A stretch of DNA of 64,000 nt from Rotaria sordida (lineage: Eukaryota; Rotifera; Eurotatoria; Philodinida; Philodinidae): positions 40,104 to 104,103 of the forward strand of contig CAJNOL010000777.1 in NCBI GenBank assembly GCA_905250125.1, read 5' to 3'. A program made the translations under genes and the position numbers. The notes beneath the pieces were generated by a model. The model was given only the letters and a program-made list of their open reading frames with translations, made no database searches and was not told the origin of the DNA. Of the stretch, positions 12,225 to 23,042 are shown piece after piece. The stretch's first letter is position 1, and each line of letters opens with the position of its first letter.

Positions 12225-14544
12225 ATGAAGTCAAATGGTATTAAAATGAATAACACACGATCGAATTTCATTGATAGTTCAATAATTGAAATCGAACCTA
12301 ATTTAAAAACATACAAAAAAATGAATAATTTACCAGCAAAAGTTGGAAAATGCTTTGATTTAAAACGTTCTGTAATAACAAAATTTTCACCTAGTTATAC
12401 TAGTAGAAAAAAATATTTTACGATATATTGTTTAAATCCAAATGAGAAGTTATTATTTACAATAGGCAAAATATTCAAGTAAATCAGAAAATAATTTTCT
12501 AAAAATTAAGAGAAAAAATTTCAATTAAATATTTTCTAGTCTTTTCATAATTATTGAACAATCAATATTATTTTTTCATAATAGACTTTATCAAATACAA
12601 ACGTTAGTTGACCATCGATGCCGTTTTTGTAGAATAGATGCTTTCAACATAACATGATTTTCAGTCAAAAAGTAGATTACAAGGTAACATCTAAATAAAG
12701 ATTCCAATGTTTAGGTTCGAATTATAATAGTGAAAATGTAAAAATTGAAATGAAATTTCTAAGTTCATATTTGACAAGAGTGTCTCGTTGGAAATCCTTT
12801 CTAGTGAGACAAAAATGAACAAACATGTCGTATAAAACCTTTCCAATCACACTCGACCAGTTGAGATATATAAAATAGATATCTTATAGAGTTTTTCAAT
12901 CGTGTATATCTAATAATTTTGACAAATACCCTTTTTCCTATTCAAAATCTTAATATTTTTACTGGGATCTGTAGTTTTTGGTTTTAATGAAGTTTTTAAA
13001 TTCTTGAATGCTGTTGCTGAGAACAAAAGTGACCAATCCTATAACATTCCATAACTGGTATATGGCTGACCAGAATATTACTACTTGATACGTCACGAGT
13101 TGCTCCAGAAAATGGTATAGATGACTTTATCTATTGAACGTTTGTTATCTGTTCTGACAAAGTTCTTTAAAATGAAATATTCTTGTCTGTTACAACCAAT
13201 GAATAGAATTCAATCATTAAAAATAGAATTATTCTTTAATAATTTATCACCAGCAAATATTGGAATCGATTCAATAAATGGAACATTTGCTAGAATTCGT
13301 TGTGATTCATTAGATTCTATTGATAAAGGATATCCATGTAGTCAATCGGTCATATTTATAACAGACGAAAGTAGTATGTAATCAAGATTTGTTTTTTTTT
13401 GTTTTATGATATAATTTTTTTCTAGTTTCTTCAGAATCAATAGAGTTTTTTTTCCTGCTGTTGATTATTGATCTGCAAGAATGATATGGCAACCGCTAAC
13501 GTAATTAAATGAAATTCTAAATGATGTAACAAACTCGACTCTAGCTGAAAATTAGTTTATATTTGTAAAAAAAAATGTCAAGGATGCCAGCTCTTAAGAG
13601 CCAAAAGCTAATCACTTATAGTATTATATGAAGGGATAATAGCCTAAGTTAAATGATTGTTTATATGAATTTTTGTAAATGACTAATTTAGCTATATTTA
13701 ATTTCATCGTTGACTCATTCAAACATATAAAAAAAATGATTTTCATTTGGGATATGAAATTTTATTCGTTTACATGGATCTGAAAAAAACAACATTAAGG
13801 TTTTTTTTTCATTCTTTGTGCAAAAATTTGAGAAATCATTTATTAATAATAGAAAAACAAGGTAGACAGTAAAAACTCTTATTTACCAGGAAAACAAAAG
13901 AAAATTTTAAAATCGATCTGTTGCTTCATATCCATCAATAATAATTACATATGAACAAGAACAAACAACATGATAGAAACCCTATGATCGAATTAATGTA
14001 TCTGATGGATGAATAAAAATATTACTTATTCAAAAGTAAAAACCAACTCCTTAATTTTAAATTGTTTTTCTAAAGAAAATCATTCCTCTTTCAGTTTAGT
14101 AGCAAAGAAATTTTCAATTGTAGGACTTTCATCTACTAATCCCATGTATCGGCGAAACATTTTGAGAGAATATTTCTTAATTTTTGAAGTCAAAAATATT
14201 TTTACAGGAATCGAATGATAAGAGCTCGCTCCTTAGGTATTTTTCGAGTACAATAAAAATAATAATATCGACGAAAAAAAAATTGGTTTTTGACAGAAAA
14301 TAAGTCATGTGCTACTGATAGTGTTTGTTCAGATTGAATCATATATATGTATATTTTATTTACTACCATCAATATTCAACTGAAAAATTGATTATATATC
14401 AGCAAACCAATCATGTGAAATCGAAATTTATCTTCAAGTAAACGTATTGAAGTGATTTTTATTTTCAATTTTTTTTTCTTAATAAAGAATTTTGTTTCAA
14501 TTGATAAAAATACTCGTTTAAAAGTTCCAACTGGATATTACTGA
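12225..14544 (+). CDS. Unrecognised four-exon gene, 170-residue protein
   Basis: I do not recognise this protein. Exons 12225-12478, 13207-13373, 14403-14437 and 14488-14544 join at GT-AG sites with matching phases and give 513 nt and 170 residues ending TGYY-stop. Support comes from continuity of frame across all three introns and from the AT-ending codon style shared with the conserved genes. No signal peptide, membrane segment or known motif is visible. The N-terminal part is basic and polar, and the middle has scattered cysteines (KVGKCFDLK, YCLNPNEK, RIRCDSLDS, GYPCSQS, NQSCEIE). The ORF at 14009-14218 lies inside the third exon's upstream intron and is left out. The 35-nt exon is the weakest part of the model. 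It may be lineage-specific or a wrong join. Confidence 0.48.
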
Positions 14545-15725
14545 TTTAATTTCAATAGGAATATTCATTCGATGGCATAGAAATCAAATTTTATGAAAAC
14601 TTTTTAATTTTCTGTACAGTTATTTGACTTTGTCTTAACGAGTTTTTATATAATGACAGTACAGTCGTATTCAACAGACTTGTTGATCTTGTGTTTTCAA
14701 GAAAATGAATATGTTCATTTGAATAATGCACTCTAATCAATTTTAAAAAGTCGTACGAAAAAATAATTCTATGATTTGTGATTCACATTAATTGCTCTTG
14801 TTTTTTTGATGATGATGATGATGATGATGATGAATAGAAATTTCTTCTGATCCAAAAAAAAAGAAAGAAAAGAATATGTATTGTCCACGAAGGACTGTAT
14901 ATGAACAAAGGACAAGTATTCACATCCATGTACATGAAAAACGATGAAATTAATTCGTGTCTCATCATTTCAATTAATCATGTGATGATTAATCAAATCA
15001 ATTACATTCGAATGTGCACATCATCGTCAATTATCGTTCGTCAAATTGATATCAACATGATTAGAATGTCTTTGATTGGTAACGTGTATGTTTGAACACA
15101 TATATATAAGAAACACATTTTCACCAGTATTCTCATACGATTCGATCGAACAAATCATGAGCATGCTCAATTAAGATAAAACATGACACTCACATGATTT
15201 ATTTTTCACGGTTTACAATTTTTTATATTACTTACAATAATTAGTGTTATTTTACATTATGATTTTTCATGACTGACATACAGTTATCAATTTATAATTA
15301 TTTACAATATTATAAATGAAATATATTTACAATGCTACGTATGAGTTTATAATGTATGAAAATGTATACATTTATAATGAAATTTGTTACATAATGTTAT
15401 GTTAAACCTTTAAATTCTATAGTAGGAAAAAGAAATCTATACATGTTTAATAATTATTATGTAATTTACTGGAATGTAGCAATAAAGAATGTTCAACGGT
15501 GTGGATGTGGTGAGTGTCGAGTTTGTCGATATGGGTGTGTAGATGTGCGCACGTGAATCCGTATGCGAGCATGTTAGTTTTTATCTGGACGTGTCAGTGT
15601 CCAGCAGAAATAATTTGGGACGCAAAGAATTAAAATACATCAATTTCCGATGATATTTATTGATCGATATTATATAATGATGCATTTTTTTAGAACGAAA
15701 TCTAGGGGTGGGTGTTATTAAAATT
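14545..15725. other. Intergenic region with a short GAT microsatellite
   Basis: The region holds a (GAT)n run of about nine units at 14808-14833. A GTG-rich stretch with single TGTGGATGTGG-type motifs lies near 15500-15550. I see no gene. The open frames at 14783-15095 overlap the microsatellite and show no coding character. Confidence 0.55.
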
Positions 15726-15729
15726 CATT

Positions 15730-16700
15730 TCTGTACAATTCAATAAATGCATTATATTACAATGAAATTTTATCAATTTCATAATGGATTAAAATGTTTT
15801 GATTTACAATGAAACTCATTGTATGATATTGTGTTAAAATTCATTAATTTACAATGATATTCATTGAATCATATTATATTAAGATGTATTAATTTACAAT
15901 GAAATTTATTATATGTTGTTACGTTACAATGCATCGGTTTACCATAATATTCATTGAATGATATTACATAAAAATGTATTAAATTGCAATGACATTTATT
16001 GTATGATGTTCTGTTAAAATTCATTAATTTACGATAATATTCATTGAATGATATTATATAAAGATGCATTATTTTAAAATGAAATGTATACAATTTATGA
16101 TGCATTAAAATGTATCAATTTATAGTGAAATTTATTATATGATGTTACGTTAAAATGCATTGGTTTACCATAATATTCATTGAATGATATTACATAAAAA
16201 TGTATTAAATTACCATGAGATTTATCGTATGATGTTCTGTTAAAATTAATTAATTTACAATAATATTTATTGAATGATATTATATAAAGATGCATTATTT
16301 TAAAATGAAATATGAAAATTTGTGATGCATTACATTGTATTAAATTACAATGAAATTTATTGTATAATATTATGTTAAAATGCATGAATTTACCATAATA
16401 TTTATTGAACGATATTATATAAAGATGCATTATATTACAATGAAATTTATCAGATTATGATGCATCACCATGTATTAATTTACAATGAAGTTTATTATAT
16501 GATATTATGTTAAAATTCATTAATTTACAATGATGTTTATTGAATCATTATATTAAAATGTATTATTTTAGAATGAAATTTATTGAATGATGTTATTTAA
16601 ATTCATTGCTTTACAATGCATTAATTTATAATGAAATTCATTCATTCATTCATTCAATGATGTTATATTATGATTCATATTTTTTTACAATGTTTTTGAT
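15730..16700. repeat. 45-bp minisatellite with a 226-bp higher-order period
   Basis: There are about 20 imperfect copies of an AT-rich unit of about 45 bp, around a consensus of TTACAATGAAATTTATT plus GTATGATGTTA plus AAAATGCATTAA. The anchor ATTGAATG or ATTRTATG recurs at 15818, 15863, 15908, 15953, 15998 and 16043, always 45 bp apart. Variant units recur at a longer period: ATTGAATG at 15953, 16179 and 16404, and at 16043 and 16269, so 225-226 bp (five units). Minus-strand open frames here (15869-16430) only reflect the repeat and are not genes. Confidence 0.85.
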
Positions 16701-17457
16701 TTCAATGATAATATATGTTAGGATATATTGATTTGTGATAGAAATTTATTCTATGATGTTTTTAAAATTCATCTGTTTGTTTTTTGATTTATATGAAATT
16801 ATAAAAAACATGAGAATGTTAAAAAAGAATATGATTTATTATTGATTTATACCAATAACAAGATTGGTTATGTTGCTTCAAAAATGATCTTATTTATCTT
16901 GAGAAAGACTTAAACAAATAAAGTAATAGTTGAAAGATAAAAAAAAAACTTTTTTTTTGTTTTCTTGAAAGAACAATTCTAAATTAAATTTTCATAACAA
17001 TACTTACATTGAGATAATGTTAGAATGAGATATAGATGATTTATTTCGGATGAAATAATTTTTTTCTTCGTTGTTGTACATATTTAGTGTGTATTATTAT
17101 TATGTTAAGTCTATGTTATTTATGTTAGAAGATGGATACCAATTTATATCACAGCCTTGTCAGGTGGCTTCGTAACCTGATCCAGAGAGAGATTCTATTC
17201 GTCATGGAATAGCGAAAGCAGTGTAGTACTCGCGAAGGCCTTTAATATACGGAGGTTCCTGCCGTCATTATGTACGGTACCCTATGTACATTGTCCTACT
17301 AGTCCGGCGTGGTCCGCTCTGTGTGTACCTGTTTCATACGCATAGGGCCTCTCCCTGGTCGCGCGCGTACGCGTGAAAATGAGCCTAGAAAAGTAGGGAA
17401 GTGAAAAAGAATCAAAACCAATTTATTGAGCAAGTAAATGAAAAAAAAAATAATGAA
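16701..17457. other. Intergenic region holding a GC-richer block with several hairpins
   Basis: The left part is AT-rich and plain. A block at about 17140-17390 is clearly richer in G and C than anything nearby. It contains consecutive short inverted repeats: TCAGGT/ACCTGA around 17160, CTATTC/GAATAG around 17190-17212, and CCGT/ACGG around 17264. It has no open frame. It lies just downstream of the first ART-TPR gene. It may be a structured RNA, a mobile-element fragment or transferred DNA. Confidence 0.5.
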
Positions 17458-20277
17458 TTACATTTTCTTTCGAATTTTTTCAAATGTTTCTTTATATTCC
17501 AAAAGATGAGGATGAGTTGAAGGTAATTTTTCTTGAGCTATTTCAACTGCTTGTTGAATATTTTTCATTGCCATACTATATTTTCGTGTAGCCAAATATA
17601 ATTTTGCCATATTATGATATACAGCAGCTAAACTAGGATGATTTTTTGGTAATTTATTTTCACGTATTTCTAATCCTTTTTCAAAATATGTCAATGCTGT
17701 TGAATAATCTTTCATTTCACGATAAGTTTCACCTAAATTTATATATGTCGTTGCACATTCCAGAGGATTACATTGAACATTTTCTTGAATATTTAATGCT
17801 TTTTGATGAAATGAAAGTGCCTTTTCATGATTACCCATTAATCGATGAACATCACCTATATTACTATATGTAATAGCTCGATCTGGATGATTGTCAGGTA
17901 AGGCTTTCCGATGTATTGCGAGACATTTTTCGAAATTATCAAGTGCTTTTGAATAATCTTTCATACTGTGATAAACTCTTCCTAACCTACTATATGTTGA
18001 AGCAAAAGCTGGATTACCTTCTTGAAATGCTTGTTGTTGAATTTGAAAAGCACTTCGAAGAGCCTTAAGAGCTGCGGCGTAATCACCCATTCTTTCGTAA
18101 TATGCTGCAAAATTCAAGTAACTAATAGCCAAATGAGGGTGATTTTGAGGTAGAACATTTTCGAAGATTTGATGTGATTTTTCGAAAAATTCAAGTGCTT
18201 TCGAGTAGTCATCCATGTTCTTATACACTTGACCGATGCAAGTATAGGAAGTAGCCAAATGAGGATGATTCGGAGGCAGAGCTTTTTCTCTTATTTTAAG
18301 CGATTTTTCGTAAAATTCAAGTGCTTTCGAGTAATCACCCATGTCGTTATACACTCCACCGATGTTGTTGTAAGAAGTAGCCAATGAGGGATGATTCGGA
18401 GGCAGAACTTTTTCTCTTATTTTAAGCGATTTTTCGTAAAATTCAAGTGCTTTCAAATAGTCACCCATGGCGTTATAGACTCCACCAATGCTACCGTAGG
18501 AACTAGCTAAATCGGGATGATTCGGAGGTAAAGCTTTTTTCGTGATTTCGAGGTCTTTTTCGTAAAATTCAAGTGCTTTCGAGTAGTCACCCATCTTGTT
18601 ATACACTTGACCGATGTTGTTGTAGGATAGAGCCAAATCCGGGTCATCAGGAGACAAAACTTTTTCTTTTATTTTAATTGTTTTTTTGTAGAATTCCACT
18701 GCTTTAGAGTAGTTACTCATGTAGCTATATGCGAGACCAATATTGTTGTAGGTATTAGCTATTAAAGGGTGATCTTCTGATAGAGTTCTTCGATAGATTT
18801 CGAGGGACCTTTCGTAAAATGAAGCTGCTTGTTTGTATTGTCCTTGGTCGTTTTTCAACCATCCAAGCTGGTGATAGATATATGCTCTATCACTGTCGTT
18901 GGATGCTTGTTCTAGTAGTGCCATGTACAATTCTTCGGCCTTGTCAAATTGACCAATTTTGAGCAGCAATTTACCCATTCTATGCCATCCAGTACCACCT
19001 GAAGATTCTTCTCGTATACGATTGGTTAATTGACGAAGTTGTTGGTCATCATCTGATGTGAGTTTAAGGTCCACTTCATAAAGTGGACTTTTGTTGTCAA
19101 GTTTTCGAACTTCACCAATTCGAAAAACTGAATGCATTGAGAAGAGAATTTCCTCTTCGTCCTTGTAATAACTCACCTCCTGGATGGAGGCAAAGGGTGT
19201 TGATGACACCGTGGGATCGATAGTCATTTGACAAAGGATACCAACCATATCGGTTGTTCCTAAGGCATTTTTGGCGAAGCCGAGGGAAACATCACGATCT
19301 GTACTGGTGGATAAAAAATTATTGAAAGATAGGAGACCACCTTTGTTTTTTGCAAGTTTTTCGAAATCGTTTGTCGATAACCCCTGCCCCCGATAAACTG
19401 AAAAGAACTTCCCACGATACTGACTGACCTGTTTGCTGTGTAAATCTTCAATTTGTCGGTGAACATCACATAGATAAAATCCCATTCGGATGATAATGTC
19501 ACCGTCGAGTGCTCGTAATGCTCGATTGAGCATTTTGTATATAAAACATTGGCGTGTATACCACCATAAGGCCAATGTTGGACGATAAGTACGTTCAAAT
19601 TCATTGATTAATTTGAGTTCCTTGGTATTGCCTAGGTATTTTTCTTGACAAAAGGCAACCAAATCTTTTATGGCTTCTTGGCCATGTTCCATATCAAGGA
19701 GTATTTCCTTGAATATTTGTGTGTACATGAAGGAAGGCTCTAGCTGATTGAGATTTTCGCTAGAACCTCCTTCATTAACACTAATAATACTGACCGTTAC
19801 TTGATCTTGATTGCATTGTTTGACAGCTAGTGCCAATTTTTCACAGATGTGCTTGATTGATGTATGCACACCTTTAATTTTGGGCCAATTTTTAGCCCAT
19901 TCTTGGTGACGTTGCTTGTTGCCACAAAAAATGTATATGGCATCGAGTTTTGGCATGCCATGAATTTCTGGTACCAGGTGTTGTCCTAATTTACCTGAGG
20001 AGATGACGAATGATGTCTCCTCATTGTTTTCCTGGAGTTTCTTGATACATTGTTCGACCGTGGTGCATGGATTGACTTCATTAACAACACTGCGCAATTG
20101 CGCGACTGTATTCTGGCAATCTTCATTTGCCATGTCGATATTACCATCGACCCAGATGACCAGATAATTTTCAGCCATTCGTAGTCGTCGTTGTCTACTC
20201 ATTTTCGACGTTGTTTTCAACGTTTGCTCGACGATTGAATATTGTGAATGATCAATTGTTGTTTGGATAGAGACCAC
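17458..20277 (-). CDS. ADP-ribosyltransferase with TPR array (copy 1)
   Basis: This is a single-exon protein of 939 residues. Domains in order: an alpha/beta domain at about 36-165 (NYLVIWVDGNID, then FVISSGKLGQ and IYIFCGN), reminiscent of a receiver or TIR-like fold; an ART domain at about 175-400; and about 12 TPR units from about 430 to 930. The ART part shows the R-S-E triad used to transfer ADP-ribose from NAD+ to arginine: Arg296 in VYRGQG, STS at 323-325, and ExE at Glu374/Glu376 before ILFS. The catalytic site therefore looks intact. TPR units are 42 residues long (DYSKALEFYEKSLKIREK type, kinesin-light-chain-like) and should bind peptides or proteins. No signal peptide or membrane helix is seen, so it is likely cytosolic. 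I recall this architecture as an expanded rotifer family; its target is unknown. An alternative start is Met34, just before the conserved domain. Confidence 0.92.
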   Translation of the reverse strand: MVSIQTTIDHSQYSIVEQTLKTTSKMSRQRRLRMAENYLVIWVDGNIDMANEDCQNTVAQLRSVVNEVNPCTTVEQCIKKLQENNEETSFVISSGKLGQHLVPEIHGMPKLDAIYIFCGNKQRHQEWAKNWPKIKGVHTSIKHICEKLALAVKQCNQDQVTVSIISVNEGGSSENLNQLEPSFMYTQIFKEILLDMEHGQEAIKDLVAFCQEKYLGNTKELKLINEFERTYRPTLALWWYTRQCFIYKMLNRALRALDGDIIIRMGFYLCDVHRQIEDLHSKQVSQYRGKFFSVYRGQGLSTNDFEKLAKNKGGLLSFNNFLSTSTDRDVSLGFAKNALGTTDMVGILCQMTIDPTVSSTPFASIQEVSYYKDEEEILFSMHSVFRIGEVRKLDNKSPLYEVDLKLTSDDDQQLRQLTNRIREESSGGTGWHRMGKLLLKIGQFDKAEELYMALLEQASNDSDRAYIYHQLGWLKNDQGQYKQAASFYERSLEIYRRTLSEDHPLIANTYNNIGLAYSYMSNYSKAVEFYKKTIKIKEKVLSPDDPDLALSYNNIGQVYNKMGDYSKALEFYEKDLEITKKALPPNHPDLASSYGSIGGVYNAMGDYLKALEFYEKSLKIREKVLPPNHPSLATSYNNIGGVYNDMGDYSKALEFYEKSLKIREKALPPNHPHLATSYTCIGQVYKNMDDYSKALEFFEKSHQIFENVLPQNHPHLAISYLNFAAYYERMGDYAAALKALRSAFQIQQQAFQEGNPAFASTYSRLGRVYHSMKDYSKALDNFEKCLAIHRKALPDNHPDRAITYSNIGDVHRLMGNHEKALSFHQKALNIQENVQCNPLECATTYINLGETYREMKDYSTALTYFEKGLEIRENKLPKNHPSLAAVYHNMAKLYLATRKYSMAMKNIQQAVEIAQEKLPSTHPHLLEYKETFEKIRKKM
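18180..18700 (-). repeat. Intragenic 126-bp tandem DNA repeats coding for TPR units
   Basis: Consecutive TPR codon blocks in copy 1 are almost identical at DNA level. Examples are the minus-strand blocks around 18285-18345 and 18411-18471, which share CTTTTTCTCTTATTTTAAGC followed by the same ATTTTTCGTAAAATTCAAG. The period is 126 bp, which is 42 codons. Outer TPR units (17500-18100 and 18750-18950) are much more diverged. This suggests recent unit duplication or gene conversion inside the array. Confidence 0.8.
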
Positions 20278-20309
20278 TGTTTTCTATTTATACATTCAAT
20301 GTTGGATGT

Positions 20310-20680
20310 TTTTTTTTCTAGATTTTTCTACGACGTCAAATATGAGTACATTTTTTTTCGTTGACACTCAAGGACAAACTCCACCTATTTGCAATTGAAA
20401 ATATGGTTGTCAACAACAAATGAAAGAGAAAAAAACCGAACAACATCATTAATTGTACTGTTATTCTTTCCAACTGTCGTTTGCTTTTCATCCACATAGG
20501 AATCACTTGAAAACCAATGCGTTGGATACCATGTCGCATTGATTGTTTACTTTTTTACCGATTCTTTGCAAAGAAAATAAGTCATCGTCTGTTTTATTTT
20601 TTCCATAAGACATGCTGATAGTGTGAACGAAACAACAAGAAAAATAAATTCAATATTGATTGAAGCAATAATTGAAATCA
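20310..20680. repeat. Duplicated noncoding block, copy A (5' flank of ART-TPR copy 1)
   Basis: This block shares a collinear series of matches with 24740-25150: TTTTTTTCTAGAT, CTACGACGT, GTTGACACTCAA, AACTC(C/T)ACCT, GAGAAAAAAA, TGTTATTCTTTCCAACT, and further on ACATGCTRATRRTGTGAACGAAA and TTGAAGCAA. Identity is roughly three quarters by eye, with indels. It lies directly upstream of the first ART-TPR gene and may include its promoter. Confidence 0.75.
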
Positions 20681-20977
20681 CCATTTTTATCCTTGTTACG
20701 TGTCCTGAAACATCATTAGCCAGTAATTTGAATAGAAAAGCAAACTGTTCGCATTGTGCTTAACTTTCAACAGTATGTGTTGTGCTCTGTGTTTCCTGAA
20801 GTAATTAGGAGTTGTCTAAGTGAATTTAGAATATAATTGAATATTGAAGTATGTATTATGAAATCCAAGAATGAATGAAACAGTTTAATCTGAACTTTTC
20901 TTATAGACATAGCCAGCAAACAAAAGTTTTATCTCATAATTGAAGTCATGAACTTTAGTCGTGTCATTTCCTAAATA

Positions 20978-21167
20978 TTAGGTTGACTAAAAAGTTCGCG
21001 GTCACTTGCAAAAAGGACCTAGNNNNNNNNNNNNNNNNNNNNNNNNNNNNNNNNNNNNNNNNNNNNNNNNNNNNNNNNNNNNNNNNNNNNNNNNNNNNNN
21101 NNNNNNNNNNNNNNNNNNNNNNCTAGGTCCTTTTTGCAAGTGACCGCGAACTTTTTAGTCAACCTAA
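20978..21167. mobile_element. Mariner-like terminal inverted repeats flanking an assembly gap
   Basis: A 45-bp sequence starting TTAGGTTGACTAAAAAGTTC (20978-21022) is repeated as its exact reverse complement at 21123-21167. A run of 100 Ns (21023-21122) lies between, which is the usual placeholder for a gap of unknown length. Directly outside both ends is a TA dinucleotide (20976-77 and 21168-69), the target duplication made by Tc1/mariner elements. The TTAGGTTG start is typical of mariner termini. The interior is unresolved: either an MITE or a full mariner element collapsed by the assembler. Confidence 0.85.
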
Positions 21168-22574
21168 TAGTTCTAATTCAAATCCGAACCAATATTCTGA
21201 ATAAAATTAGTCATTGCTTGGCAGCAGTAGTCAGATTCCGTGGGTTCTAAATTCCTGGAACGCTCAATAGTACAGTTTCACTCACGAAACTCTTGGAATC
21301 CATGGAACCTAAGGAATTTTCAGAAAGATGTAGGTGTGGGTTTCGGTTCTTTTGACACTGACAGCCACACTCATATTTAAGACAACACTGCAGTTGTTTA
21401 CGATTTGTGGATAAACAATGTGTGACGATATCAATTTCATTTGAAACACTAGCATTGATCTATTACCTAAGTTTCAATAGGTTATTGAGTTCTTAGGATT
21501 GCTTCAGTTCCATGGATTCCATGAGTTCAGAACTTAGAGTATCTGAATACATCCCTCAATGAGGTAAATAACATCCTGAGGGTGTGTGAGTGAGACTAGA
21601 AGAATGAATGTATCATTATTCACAATCTTGTTAAAATGATTTTTGATTTATTTTATATTACTTCAAAATATGTGTTTAATAAAGAGAAACTTTGTTTTAT
21701 TTTAGTATTCTAACTATTGGTCTTTCATTAATCTCTATATGATTCATAAAGAAATATTATTCACACAGCGTTTGTTCACAATTGAGATGTACACAATTTT
21801 AGGGTGTATAACAATGGCAACGAGAAAACTCCTGTCCTATGCATACGTTTATAACTAGAACTATGCTTCTAATAAATGTATTTCGATGCAAAACATATTA
21901 TGGAATATCTGTTTTGTATATATGTGAAGAAGAGTTATCTGTGCTTGCATTCAGCTAACAAATAATGAAAATTATTGTAGGCGTTTCCTTTAACTAAAAT
22001 CGACAATAATATTGAAGACATGAGTAAAAAAACACTATGATTGCAGTGCATGTCGCATGTCTTTGCATAAACACAGAAGTTTGTTCCGCGAATAATAAAA
22101 GTAGACCGTAGCGTTGATTACATGATTCTGTTGGATTTCTTCTGAAAATGCAACTACGACAAACAAGAAAGATCAACAAAAAAAGTACATTAACAATGAG
22201 CGAGTCAACGAAGCAGAAACATACATTAATGCAGTTTTATTATTGTTGCCATCAATGTTTTTTCTTCTTTCATTCGTGCCTGCACAGTAAGTGAAAATGT
22301 GAAGGTAGAATATGTAAACAAAGAACTGCTAAAAAAAAGTAATATCGCATTTTTTCTCCCTTTGTTTCTCTCTTTTGATGTGTGAGCGTCTCATCAAGAG
22401 GCTTTTGTGACTGTCTCTGTGTGTTCTACTATTGTGTTGACGAGTTTGAATCAATAAAAATACATTAAAATTCAATTTAATGCTGTTCATTACATTATAT
22501 TCATTCAGTTTCTGTCCATAGTTATTGTTATAAAACCATCTACTTTGCTGAAATGTATATACTAAGTATGACTA

Positions 22575-23042
22575 ACAATGGAACCGTCTGTATTGTTAAT
22601 CGAGTTGATCGACCATGTTCGGGTCAAATGAAAGGTCTCACCGCCAAACTAATAAATTTAAAATATTACGTCCCCATAGCGTACCTAGAGCAAGTTACAT
22701 AAATTTCAAGGTATGTGAAATTTAGGTATAAAAATGAATCAGTAAAGGCTTTCTCCACTAGTGTAAGGACAAAACATGCTGTTGTTCGGGCCAATCAGGG
22801 GCTTGGAGGAGCTCTCTTTCATATGGTCCGAACAACAGCATGTTTTGTCCTTACACTAGTGGAGAAAGCCTTTACTGATTCATTTTTATACCTAAATTTC
22901 ACATACCTTGAAATTTATGTAACTTGCTCTAGGTACGCTATGGGGACGTAATATTTTAAATTTATTAGTTTGGCGGTGAGACCTTTCATTTGATGCGAAC
23001 ATGGTCGATCAACTCGATTAACAATACAGACGGTTCCATTGT
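22575..23042. repeat. Near-perfect long palindrome, two 215-bp arms
   Basis: The left arm is 22575-22789 and the right arm 22828-23042, in opposite orientation. They differ at about two positions (GTTCGGGTC against GTTCGCATC when aligned). The 38-bp spacer 22790-22827 contains CAATCAGGGGCTTGGAGGAG. The ends read ACAATGGAACC and GGTTCCATTGT. No clear target-site duplication is seen. Such high identity implies a recent origin or an assembly inversion. If transcribed it would form a hairpin of about 215 bp. Confidence 0.9.

Noticed and set aside
14009-14218. 69-codon open frame
   Set aside because: Falls inside an intron of the four-exon model and does not join in phase to its exons.
15869-16430. 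Two minus-strand open frames with repeated FNEYY/NKFHCKLIH motifs
   Set aside because: They are translations of the 45-bp minisatellite; the periodicity is DNA-level and covers all frames.
17270-17345. Resemblance of CCGGCGTGGTCCGCTC to a delta-like self-cleaving ribozyme core
   Set aside because: The pairing strands needed for the nested pseudoknot are absent downstream.
22715-22951. 78-codon open frame
   Set aside because: It spans both arms of the palindrome and reads the same sequence forward and back; no gene features.
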